From Ophioderma brevispina (lineage: Eukaryota; Echinodermata; Ophiuroidea; Amphilepidida; Ophiodermatidae): DNA of 64,000 nt. Shown piece after piece: positions 46,301-56,765 of this stretch. Where the stretch lies: contig JAMKCH010035954.1 of assembly GCA_023653785.1 (NCBI GenBank), positions 1 to 64,000 of the forward strand, written 5' to 3'. Below the pieces are notes generated by a model, which worked only from the letters and a program-made list of their open reading frames with translations, was not told the DNA's origin and ran no database searches. A program made the translations under genes and the position numbers. Positions within the stretch are counted from its first letter, which is position 1. The number at the start of each line of letters is the position of its first letter.

Positions 46301-48025
46301 CCACGTGTACAGTAGGCACAAAAAAAACAAGTTTGTCTCAGAAGAAATGTTGCAAAATCGCCAATGGAAATTGCATTTTTTGTTTTAGAAAAAACGCAAT
46401 GCGAAATTGCGGTTTTTGTCTTTTTTTAAATGTATTTTGTGACAACTTTTTTCAAATTTTCCGGCCGCTTTGCGGCCACCGAATTTTCATTTTTATTCTG
46501 AAATGTGCCTACAAAAAAATTCAAGTGAGTAAAAAACCTAAAAAAATTAGGCAGTGTGATGATATAACAAAATGAAACTGTTATATGATCCATATCTCAG
46601 TTATATAACCAGTGAAAAAGAAATGGTGATTTTGATCAAGATTGGCCAACTATACTCTGCTTATTAGTGGAAAGTTACAGCTCAAGAGGGAAGCCCCTTG
46701 AAGCTATATCGTCAGCCAATCACAGACGTTGCTTATTTTAAAATCAATAAAATGCAATCTCTTGCCAATCAGGTTTGGAGACAGGCTCATGTTTGGTGAC
46801 GAGCTTGTGTTTGCTGATACTTTTGAGGGATTTTAATTGAGAAGTCATTGAGAAGGAACCGTGGCAGGATAAACACGATGCATTTATTCTTCTAATAATT
46901 AATAAGAAATCATAAGAAGATTCTGATGCTTCATTTGTTACTATCGAGTCCGCCCGACCACGACTGCAAGTCTTACATGCAGTCCAAGACCAATTTTTAA
47001 CAAAAGCACGCGGTCTTTTCTGAGCAAACTTGTTTTTGTTGGATTCGTGGAACGACGTTCCGCGAATCCCGTACAATCGCTTCGAGCTTCAGCTGGTAGA
47101 CACACTTTCTCCTGGTAGACACATTTTCGCTATTAGTAATACCCCCTCCTTGTCAGGCTCGATGTCGAGCTCGCGAGCCAACCCTTCAATGGAAACCCAA
47201 CACTTCAATGAAATCCCCAGGGAAACTCCAAAGCGTTAATTTAAAAAAAACTGTCAAAAACCAATTTGAGTGAAAATTATCCAGAAGGGCCCCCATAATA
47301 GAATCCATATATGTTGTGTTCTTTACCACACCATGGTGTGTTTCGTAACCAATATGGCGTGTTCTTTCTTACGAAATTTGGATTAATTTCCCAAGTAGAT
47401 TCAGATATTCATTTCACCGTTACTACTCCCCCGAGCGCGCCTATACCTCGTGCATTTCCATCGGTTAGCATAAAGGGTGTAATGTAGTCACTGGAAGAGC
47501 CGTGGTTTTTTTTTTGTTATAGAAATTTTAGGAATTTCGATGTCCAACCCCCCCCTAAATGACCTCGTCCATATGATGCTAAGTTCCTTGACAATCAGTG
47601 GCTAGCTAGAATGGGCTTGTAGCAAGTCGAAACAAGTGATTGCGCCTGTTTGCGTAAAGATAGCAAACATATATAGAAAACGCTAATCGATGCAGAAAAA
47701 ATGGCGTCGTATGCAAATTACGCAAATGTGCATCACATCTTTTTTCAAGACCATTCTAGTGCAGCTTAGTGATGCGCGGAGGCGATTTTAGAGGCAGTGA
47801 TGTAGCATTTGAACCAAAAATCGCAGTGGATATAATATATGGCCCCGTAGGAGCCAGACTAGCACGATTCATTGTTGTATCATCGACATCGTGGATCGCA
47901 TGCACTGTGATGTGGGATTCTAATTTTGCTACCGTGGTCATGGTTGTGGGCAAGCAACAAAATTGGAGTTGGACGTTTCATGGTTTCCGTAGGGCTACGA
48001 TGATGTAACTTGTAGAAGGAGGGCG
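46301..48025. other. No gene firmly assigned
   Basis: A 110-codon minus-strand frame (47076-46744, with WTACKTCSRGRADSIV) and a 79-codon plus-strand frame (47769-48008) are open but unrecognised. A small perfect hairpin GGCCGC-TTT-GCGGCC lies at 46463-46477. The region is intronic to the receptor gene in the minus-strand model. Confidence 0.35.
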
Positions 48026-48660
48026 GGGTGGGGTGACATTTGGTGACCTCATGTCCAAAATTGGTGACCGCATTTGACCTTTGGTGGCCGTCAAATGTTA
48101 CCTTTCCTGCAAGGCTTGTGGCAAGTTATCTTCTGGAGTTCCGTAAGTCTTATAATTATGTACTTGGTGGAAGGAAGCAGGTTAAAGAGTTCTCGACCTG
48201 ATTAGATGTTGGGCCATTTTCGGGCAATATTCATAATGCAATGAGCTCATAATATGCAAAAATCCGCTATCACTTTAATATTATTTTATAAATGGTACAT
48301 CGGACATGTAAATTTCCTGTCACTTCGCAAAACCCTTATGGTGTGCATCTTTGCCATGTTAAAGTTCCTGATCATCCAGGCTTAGTTGCAAATGACTAAT
48401 TAATATGCAATAATTTGCTGGTTAACATCGCTAAAACGGTACATCGATATGCAATTCCTTTTGATACAGGAAAACTACTATACCATACATCTTGTGTGTG
48501 AGTCATATGGAGGGGGCAGGTGCAGGGTGGGGTTTTGGGGGCCGTGGGGGGAGTGGTGGGGTTTGCGTCAGGGGGTGGATATGTTGTTGAGGGGCGGTGG
48601 GGTGCGTGGGGTGGGGTGTGGTGCGTTGGGAGGGGTCGGTGTTTGGCGTCTGGTGGGATC
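48026..48660 (-). repeat. Inverted copy of the 12-13 kb dispersed repeat, with G-rich end
   Basis: From about 48115, ttccgtaagtcttataatta, ctcgacctgattagatgttg, aatgagctcataatatgcaa and attaatatgcaata are complements of phrases at 12.6-13.4 kb. The G-rich segment 48490-48660 corresponds to the C-rich head at 11998-12085. Its plus-strand frames are composition artefacts. Confidence 0.6.
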
Positions 48661-49284
48661 AGGTGGTTTGACAAAAATCAAACCCTTTGGAGAAATTATT
48701 ATCCTAGAAAACATGCAGACAGCTATTAAAATCACCCAAAAATCACCCATTTTTTTAAATGCTGCCCTTGGGCCAAGGACGTGTTAATCATATCCCCATA
48801 TGGGTCCGGGCAGTGTTCAAGCCAATATATATATATATATCAAAATCAAAAATCCAATTACGTTGTATATTGCATAAAGCAGCTATCATTTCATCACACA
48901 TTTAATCAGTTTCTCATGGGTCAGGGCAGTGGTTAAAGGTATATTCATTAATTTATCAGTTACCAAATACAAGAAATTACCAGACATTCCATCACATTAC
49001 AAAATTAAAGGACCATTCATTTAATTCATTGTATCAGTTACCAATAGGCCCAATTAGTCCCTTCAGGGTCCGCCATCCAAAACGGGCTTGCAAAGTACCA
49101 CCAGTTCACAACCCAAACAAACCACGGGTGCCACGAATCAACACGTCTGTGACGCTCTTGGTTTTCTTGGCCTTATATATACATAGTTTTTTTACCCAGC
49201 ACCCAAATGGCTAGCTACAGCAAAGATCTTGAATTCACAGATAACCCATTTTATTTACATTATGTTTGTATTATGGTTACTTAC
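48661..49284. other. Intronic DNA downstream of receptor exon 2
   Basis: A (TA)n run lies at 48825-48840. A fragment acccaaatggctagctacag at 49201-49220 resembles the 72-bp minisatellite monomer. No other signal. Confidence 0.45.
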
Positions 49285-49406
49285 CTAATAGATTAGCTAC
49301 AGCAGTGATGTCGTGCGTGACCCTTGTACAAGAAACTCTATAGTTTGGAGGGTCAATCAGTGATGCAGTCAGTGCCCTCCTGATCAACATAACAAAATTC
49401 AGGTTC
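49285..49406 (-). CDS. Class C GPCR extracellular domain, exon 2
   Basis: The acceptor tgttttttttcag precedes 49406 and the donor TATTAG-GTAAGT follows 49285. One frame is open throughout: NLNFVMLIRRALTASLIDPP, then NYRVSCTRVTHDITAVANLL. The second half fits the class C pattern V-x-G-x-x-G-(AV)-x-(SH)-x-x-(ST)-x-x-V-(AS)-N-L-L that lies just before the F-K-I-P-Q-x-S-Y strand. That strand is exactly what exon 3 supplies, in the matching phase. The start phase does not join cleanly to the last codon of exon 1 as read here. A short missing exon or a base error at that junction would explain it. The exon is free of stops and frame breaks. Confidence 0.75.
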
Positions 49407-49612
49407 CTGAAAAAAAACAAAGTAAAAAAAACACAGTGAGAGGGACTCTCGAGATACAGTGTAATTCATATTTCTCTTCTGATTTCCGTCCAGCCCCCAT
49501 TATGGAGGGATGTGATAAAAATTGCACAAAATGAAAAGGGCCCGGAAACATTATCCAGCAGCACAATCTAGGTCGCGATCCAGGTTGGCAGTTAATATAT
49601 TATAACACTTAC

Positions 49613-50132
49613 AGCAATAATAGCACTTTTTAAGAGTGCCCCAATTTTCCAAAAATTAGATTAGATGTTGCACAGTTGCAGTGGTATCTTGGCTAGTAAA
49701 CTACCCCTGTGAATGGTTAAGCTCGAAAAGGTCCGCGGCGCAAACAAAGGAATGTTGTAATTAAGAAAAATTAATATTGGAGAGCTTCCGAGAAATAATT
49801 CAACTGCTGCTGCGGGAAAACCACCTTCCAATAGAAATAGCTGGGAAATACGCAATGTATGTGTCCCACGCTCTCCATTGGTTTTTCCATTCAGTCAACA
49901 AGTTAGAGGTCATTTTTAAGAGGTGCCTTTTTAATAGACCTGACAGATTTTGGCATTTCCAGCTTCCGCTGTAAAATTAAATCGGGGACTACCAAATTGT
50001 TTTTTTTTATGAAATGCGTACTTGAGGATTAACAACCGTTCACAGGTACTAGACAATTACCACAACAAACGGTGCAAAACTCTCAAATTTTTGAAAATTG
50101 GGTGTACTCTTCAAAAAATGTGCTTTATTGCT
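49613..50132. mobile_element. Inverted-repeat element, family 1, copy 2 (520 bp)
   Basis: The left end AGCAATAATAGCACTTTTT and the complement of the right end, AGCAATAAAGCACATTTTTT, agree. The interior shares gtgaatggttaagctcgaaa, aattcaactgctgctg and ctagacaattacca with copy 1 at 14472-15041. The flanks are ttac and atag, so the TTAA duplication is no longer readable. Confidence 0.7.
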
Positions 50133-51269
50133 ATAGAGTTGCGTATTCCAATCGTCTTTGGGACCCCCTGATTTACCCTGGAGTAGATCGAGTTTTCATA
50201 TCAGATGAAAGGCTGTATTTGCTCACTGTTGTCCTGAAATTTGAGCCCGATCCATTTCATTTTACAATATATAAAAAAAAAACCGCCATTTCAATGATTA
50301 CCTCAATGATTCTTGCACAGTATTGAATAAGGCTTTGCAATATGCATTATCTTCTACCATCAAAACTGCAGTTTTGTTTCCCAGGTACTTGACGGGGGGC
50401 AATGTGATATCTCTCCTACAAGTAGAGAACATCATGCCATAATCAGACAAAGCACCTTTAAAGAGACATTGGCAACAATTGAAAAATATGCTCCCATCAG
50501 ATTTTTCAAATCAATATTTGTTTGGCATGTTGTAAGCTTTTATATACAAAGCCCTCACCTCGAAATAATTAAGACCAAATCAGCTTTCTTATGGGTAACT
50601 GGAACGATTTTTGTAATTTCAGCGTCGCCAGGCGACGCGAATTCACAGACCATGCAGGACATGCACGCCGTATGCATGTTTTCCACGCTATGCCACTGTT
50701 TGATCGGTCAAACCTTTGTGGTTTTAATATCAGTGAGGTAGAGTCCAAAATATCATGTAATATACACATCTGTTGTTTAAAGTTATTGAAAAACTTAAAA
50801 GTTAGCCTACAATTTCCTGGATATTTTTTTATCCTCAGATCAATGTCCCTATCTGTTTCATGTTTATTTTAGGGGTAAAATAATCTCGGTCTTCCAAATG
50901 GCCTAGACTATCAATTTGAGAGCAATTTAAGAAATTTCTATTTTGTGGGAAATGTTCCATTCCGCTTTAATCCAAGTTTTGTGGTGGCATAACACTAAGT
51001 ATATTGACTTTAAAACAGAACCAAAAAACAACAGGATGTGCTTGCCTTTGCTACATCATTGTTTAGTTTGGTATACCAAGCCATTTGTTTTAAGTTAACA
51101 AAACCAACGCGATGATGTATTCGCTTTCAAACCAAATGCAAAAAAGAGTTACTGTAGCCATATACTATGATACCTGTGAAGCAGAACATGTCCGAGAGGG
51201 GTCAATATATTCCTGGGACCAATGCTTGAAATGATATTAAAGGACCCAAAAGTGGTAAAAACGTCACCT
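50133..51269. other. No gene assigned; palindrome at 50622-50638
   Basis: GCGTCGCC-A-GGCGACGC (50622-50638) is a perfect palindrome just after an acceptor-like ttgtaatttcag. The following 110 bp is open in two frames but unrecognised. The rest is AT-rich. Confidence 0.4.
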
Positions 51270-53640
51270 ACCAAATAGAATATTCATGCTATCACCAGTA
51301 GATGCACATGATATGGACAGAATAAAGAAATTTGCTATTAGGCGACAAAAAAGAAAACCCTGTGTTACGGGCGAGCGGCCCTTTCGAGTAGGTCGGTTCG
51401 GCTCGGCTAATTTTTTCTTTTTTTTTCCTTTTCTGGAGCGCAAAATTGCCTAAAAGAGCCCAAAAATCTGAAAAAATCAGAGAAAAAATGAATTTTTTTC
51501 CAAAAACAAATTTTTCTTTCTAAAACTAAAATTGCCAATTTATAAATTTGGGCTAAAACAAAGCGATGTTACATGATTTTTTACCAAAACTAAAAAATCG
51601 GCAAACCGGTCGGGGCCGTAAAACCAGTTTTTTTATTTTCGTCGCCTTAGCAGCCATTAGCAAACAGATGTACTAGTTTAAAGAAGTCATGCTATCACTG
51701 TGAATAGCATAAGATGTACCAGTTAAAGAATTACTAAGTCTGCTATAGATGCAGATAATATGTAACCGTTGAATTACCAAATCAGTAGCCATTAGCAAGT
51801 AGATGTACTATTTAAAGAGGTCATGTCATCAGCATTAGATAGCAATAAGATGTACCATTTGAAGAATTACTAGTCAGCTATCATCATAGATAGCAACTAA
51901 GATTACAGTTAAAGATTTACTAAGTCATGCTATCAGCAGGAGATAGCAAATAACATTTACCATTTACAGAAATTGCTAAGTCATTCTATCAGCTTTAGAT
52001 GGCAAAAATAAGATGTACCATTTAAGAGAATTACAAGTCCTTCTATCAGGTTAATATCAATAAGAATGTACCAGTTAAAGATTACTATGCCATGCTATCA
52101 GCGGTAGATAGCAAATAAGATACCGATAATTACTAATCATTGTTAATCATCATAGATATCAAATCAGATGTACCAGTTAAAGAATGACTAAGTCATGCTA
52201 TCAGCAGCCGGTAGATAGCACATAAGATGTACCCGAACTTACTACATCATGCTATCAGCAGTAAGCAGATAAGATGTACCAGTTAAAGAAATGACTATGT
52301 CCATGCTGCAGACGTAGATGGCAATAATGTACCAAATTATAATTCCTGCATCATCAGTAGATAGCAAATAAAATGTACCAGTTAAATAATTCCTAATCAT
52401 GCTATATAGCAATAATCTGTAACATTTGAATTAACTCAAATCAGCACCATTAGCAAATAGATGTACTAGTTTAAAGAAGTCAGGCTATCAGCAGTAGATA
52501 GCAAATAGATGTACCAGTTAAAGATTGCTATCCATTTCTATCAGCATTAGATAGCAAATAAGATGTACCATTTAAAGAATTACTAAGTTATGCTATCAGC
52601 AGTAGCAGATAAGATGTACCAGTTAAAGAATTACTAAGTCATGCTATCAGCATCATGCTATCAGCAGTGGATAGCAAATAAGATTACCAGTTAAGAATTA
52701 CTAAGCCATGCTATCAGCAGTAGATAGCAAATAAGATGTACCAGTTAAAGAATTACTAAGTCATGCTATCAGCATCATGCTATCAGCAGTAGATAGCAAA
52801 TAAGATGTACCAGAATTACTAAGTCATGCTATCAGCAGTAGCAGATAAGATGTACCAGTTAAAGAATTACTAAGTACTAATTCATGCTATCAGCTGTAGA
52901 TGGCAAATAAGATGTACCAGTTAAAGAATTACTAAGTCATGCTATCAGCAGTAGATAGCAAATAAGATGTAACCAGTTTAAGAATTACTAAGTCATGCTA
53001 TCAGCAGTAGATATCAAATAAGATGTACCAGAATTACTAAGTCATGCTATCAGCAGTAGCAGATAAGATGTACCAGTTAAAGAATTACTAAGTCATGCTA
53101 TCAGCATCATGCTATCAGCAGTGGATAGCAAATAAGATTACCAGTTAAGAATTACTAAGTCATGCTATCAGCAGTGGATAGCAAATAAGATGTACCAGTT
53201 AAAGAATTACTAAGTTATGCTATCAGCAGTAGATAGCAAATAAGATGTACCAGTTAAAGAATTACTAAGTCATGCTATCAGCATCATGCTATCAGCAGTA
53301 GATAGCAAATAAGATGTGACAGTTGAAGAATTACTAAGTCATGCTATCAGCAGTAGATAGCAAATAAGATGTACCAGTTAAAGAATTACTAAGTCATGCT
53401 ATCAGCAGTAGATAGCAAATAAGATGTACCAGTTAAAGAATTGGTAAGTCAAGCTATCAGCAATAGAAAGCAAATAAGATGTACCCGTTTTTACGAATAA
53501 CTAAGTCATGCTATCAGCAGTAGATAGCAAATAAGATGTATTAGTTAAAGAATTAGACATTCATGCTGTCAGCAGTAGATAGCAAATATGTTCCGTTTTA
53601 AGAATGAACCAAATCCTGCCTACAACAGAGATAGAACTAT
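51270..53640 (+). repeat. 55-bp satellite array, about 2.3 kb
   Basis: The monomer, read from AGTTAAAGAATTACTAAGTC through ATGCTATCAGCAGTAGATAG to CAAATAAGATGTACC, is 55 bp; this spacing is exact at 53161/53216. The right two-thirds is nearly homogeneous, with recurring variants: a 6-7 bp deletion giving agtagcagataag, an internal catcatgctatcagcagt duplication, and loss of ttaaag. The left part (51650-52450) is much more degenerate. Fifty-five is not a multiple of three and stops occur in every frame, so it is non-coding. It is interrupted by a 306-bp element at 51341-51646. Confidence 0.9.
51341..51646. mobile_element. Harbinger-like miniature element inserted in the satellite (306 bp)
   Basis: Left end GGCGACAAAAAAGAAAACCC; complement of right end GGCGACGAAAATAAAAAAAC. 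The imperfect inverted similarity continues through TTACGG and GACCGG-like phrases for about 40 bp. Both ends are flanked by TTA (51338-51340 and 51647-51649), and satellite-like sequence lies on both sides. A three-base TTA/TAA target and GG-starting ends fit PIF/Harbinger elements. No transposase is present. Confidence 0.75.
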
Positions 53641-54951
53641 GGCATGCACCAAATAAAGTTCATGAAGATTACTGTTTACTTTAAGACAGACTATCAGTGA
53701 TTGAAAAAATATTGAATTTGGCAGGAATAGCTTCAAAGTGAAGGATAAGTCTGTAGAATTCTCATAAGTTACCTATTCCACTGAAGAATTGACCGAAAAG
53801 GAGGAAACGGCAGTGTTTCCAAGATACGATTCCCCATTCAATTATATGTGTTGTAGTAAGTGTCCTAACGGACAGTAATGACTAAAATTTCCAATTTTGT
53901 CCTTATTAGGTTGCTTCTGGTCTTATCATTTGCAGGGTATGTTAGGATACCTGTACTTGTTACATACATGCAAAAATCTGATTTTTTGATGATTTTTTCG
54001 ATTTCTGATTTAGCAAATCACTGATAGTGTCTTTAAAAACGAACACATGTTGCTTACCCTAAATGAACATGGAACATAAAACTTAAAAGTGACAGAGGGA
54101 TATTTTTTTAGGATATGAATTCTCTCAATTTCAGTGGATCGTTGTAGACCACCTACCGAGAACGTTTGGAGGGTTATTGGACAAACATGTGTCAAAAGAA
54201 AACCGCAAACCTTGTTTGCACTTGCCTTGCGATCGTAATTGGTTCCCCATAGAAAACCATGCTTTGACTTTCTGTCGTGCACGACAGAAACTACTAATTC
54301 TTCATCTTATTAATAGACGGCGCATTTAGGCTTATTCGTTTAAGGTGTGATCTAATACTTGGTAAGCAGTTCCAAATTGTAAAAAACCCCAAGGTTCGAG
54401 AAATGGGGGCGCTTCTTTCTGGAAATCTTGCTCATGTCCTCTTTAAACCGGCCTTATAGTTTGTTTTAAAGTTAATTATTTGGCAGCAGTTGTAATAAGC
54501 CAAAGATGGCAAGATGGCGTTAAACATATTTTGTAAGTGTACTGTTCTCTACTTGATAAGAGACCTGAAACTCACACACACTTTGTACACTTATAAGTTT
54601 ATGTGGGAAATAAACTTGTGGTTTTTATGTGATAAAGCATGAGACAATGCCCCTATGCAGGGGCTCTGCAATTTTTTTTCTCTCCCCAAAGAAGAGGTCT
54701 GACTGGCTGATTTTCATACTAAATTTGTATTTTGGTGATGTTGAGCATAACATTGCCTCTCCCTTAAAAACCGTCCTAATTACACCTTTTTATATGATAC
54801 TCCTCCTTGGAAAACTGGCTGCCCGGGGCTTTTCAATATTTTGATACCAATTTTGATCATGAATCTGAATCCAACCCTCATTTTACTACTATGTGTGCAT
54901 GTTTTGCCATTTTCATGACCTCCCTATTCAGCCCCATACGCGAGGGGATCC
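53641..54951. other. Intronic DNA; diverged copy of exon A at 54108-54200
   Basis: On the plus strand, ttttttaggatatgaattct at 54113 and the next 80 bp follow exon A (29857-30008) base by base with scattered changes, in a frame reading FFLGYEFSQ then GGLLDKHVSKENRKPC. It is not flanked by the same splice sites. Nothing else is assigned. Confidence 0.45.
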
Positions 54952-56073
54952 AAAGGACATCGCCGATTAATGAGAGAAGGAGGCCCTCTAATAACATACT
55001 AGTTATCTTTTCACCATCAATTTGAGTTGGTGTTTGACCGCTACTTATCATGTACTCAAGGTGTTTTTTTTTAATCCCCAAAAATACACATGTATCAAGA
55101 ACAAATGATAAAAATCTGAGAAACTTCCAGGGGCATGCCCTCTGGAAAAAGCAAAGCTTAGAGCATGCCTCCATTTCAATGACGCTTGATTCTTATTGAA
55201 GCAACAGGAAGAGGTTGTATAGCTGCTCTTTTTCAGGGAGCTGTAAGTGGGACTCCTTAAGACCTTTTTGTCCTTCATGAGCACAAAGAGGCTGCATGAG
55301 GCGGCCCTTTATAACAATACCAAATACCCATTAGATCTTTTATGCTGCAAGATTTGGGATTATTATAACCGTCTTCACACCAAGCAGACTCTGGAATACA
55401 ACACATGGCCCATGACCGCGCTCTTTATATCGTGAGCAATTTAACTACACTATGAGCTAATAAAATTAACAATTCTCATGGCTCAGTTCAATAGCTTTCA
55501 ATTCCCCATTGTATTGAGCAAATACATCCACCCCTGTATTTTAGTAATGATTTATGATACCCGGAACGTGCATGGTCCATTGTTGTTAACATGTGCTCAT
55601 CCAGGGCTACTGAACAGAGCCCTTGGTAGATGAGTCATGCCGAGTTTATCATATAGCGATCTGGTATGTTTGTATGTTAAAAGTTCGTTGTTGTTTTTTG
55701 CAATTCCATTTTAGTGTTTCCGGCCCCCGAAAACAAAAATGCAAATTGAGGGTCTTTCCACCCCAAGAACCATAACGCCACTCCCATATATGTTGCTAAA
55801 TAATATAGCGCACATCCTTGCAACGCGGCAGAAAATTGTGGTTCTTGGGGTGCAAAGGCTTCAAATATGGAAATTTTAATTTTCCATTGAAGCCTGTAGT
55901 ATAAATTTACATAAAACCGATTTTGGGGGAATTTATGTAAAGCGGGATTTTTTTTTAAACCAGCAAAGGTAAACTTTGACATATCGCTTTATTATGCAAA
56001 ACGTTTGTCAAGTTTCATCCGCTCTCATGAAAACATAGAGGGCGTCATTCATGCCTTATCCTGCGATGTCCTT
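54952..56073 (-). mobile_element. 1.1 kb non-autonomous element, family C, copy 2, inverted
   Basis: The ends aaaggacatcgccgattaat and (complement) aaggacatcgcaggataagg match copy 1 at 24621-25738. Interior blocks align in reverse order, for example the heavy-stem pair at 55754 and 55840, and cagggctactgaacagagcc. Minus-strand frames inside are not shared with copy 1. Confidence 0.75.
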
Positions 56074-56765
56074 CCGCAATTTGACCGCAAAAGGCAAAGG
56101 TCCACTTTTTCCTGAATTTTTTGATAAATAGGTCCAAAATTTTACTTCGAAGAGAAATTTTGACAAGCAAGTCCACTTTATGGTGATAACATGTTCAAAA
56201 AAGTCCCAAAAAGCTCCATTATATTACCTTTAGCTGCCCATTCGTGAAAATGCAGCATTCTGATTGGACTGTTTACTACCCATTGTTCTGCAATAATGGG
56301 TCGCCAAAGCATTTTTCCTAATTACCTCACCGCTGTTTTTAGGTATAGAATATAAATAACGGGTTTGCAGTTTCATTATGGGCTTCATAATGTATCCTCG
56401 GCCAGAAAAACTTTAAATATGGGCTCGGCTGCGCCTCGCCCATTTTCATTTTTTCCGACCTCGGCACATTATTCGCCCATAAAGATACTGCAAACCCTTA
56501 TTTCTTAATTTTTAGGGAGTTTAGGTCCACTTTCCAAAAAGTCCACTTTTCGAAAAAGTTCACATTTTCGAAGTCCGGCACCCCCAAAAATAACTCCTGT
56601 GTATGGCCCTGTCCTTCTTTATCAGAAATTATGACTCTTCCAATGTTTGGGATTCCCAGCCCTCAGTAATGTTGTGCGAACGGGAAGATAATTTGACAGG
56701 GATAGGTAGAGGAGGGTTAGGTACAAAAACAGGCACCTGTACTGATTTGAAAATATTAAACTTAC
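56074..56765. other. Intronic DNA with an isolated hAT-like end
   Basis: The complement of the sequence ending at about 56613 reads CAGGGCCATACACAGGAG, a hAT-type terminus like that at 20208. Phrases gtccactttttc/ttcgaaaaagt lie next to it. A partner end is not evident. Confidence 0.35.

Larger units (their letters stand above)
22125..49284 (-). other. Inferred intron 2 of the class C receptor gene (27 kb)
   Basis: The interval runs from the donor TATTAG-GTAAGT after exon 2 to the ttacag acceptor before exon 3. Phases on the two sides agree (1 and 1), so direct splicing is plausible. It contains many mobile elements and two unassigned spliced-looking exons on the same strand. Confidence 0.6.
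49407..56765 (-). other. Inferred intron 1 of the class C receptor gene (7.4 kb)
   Basis: Bounded by the GTAAGT donor after exon 1 and the polypyrimidine-cag acceptor before exon 2. It holds the family 1 element copy 2, the 55-bp satellite array and family C copy 2. Confidence 0.6.

Noticed and set aside
46744..47076. 110-codon minus-strand frame with CKTC
   Set aside because: A single CxxC is not a zinc-finger pattern, and no related copy or splice partner was seen.
48449..48787. 112-codon plus-strand Gly-rich frame
   Set aside because: It lies in the G-rich head of a dispersed repeat and is not conserved in the 12 kb copy.
50625..50738. Plus-strand exon between ttgtaatttcag and CAGTGAG-GTAGAG
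   Set aside because: Splice-like borders exist, but two frames are open, the peptide is unrecognised and the plus strand has no partner exons nearby.
51270..53640. Regular repeats that could be mistaken for a CRISPR array
   Set aside because: Repeats are directly adjacent 55-bp monomers with no unique spacers, in a eukaryotic intron.
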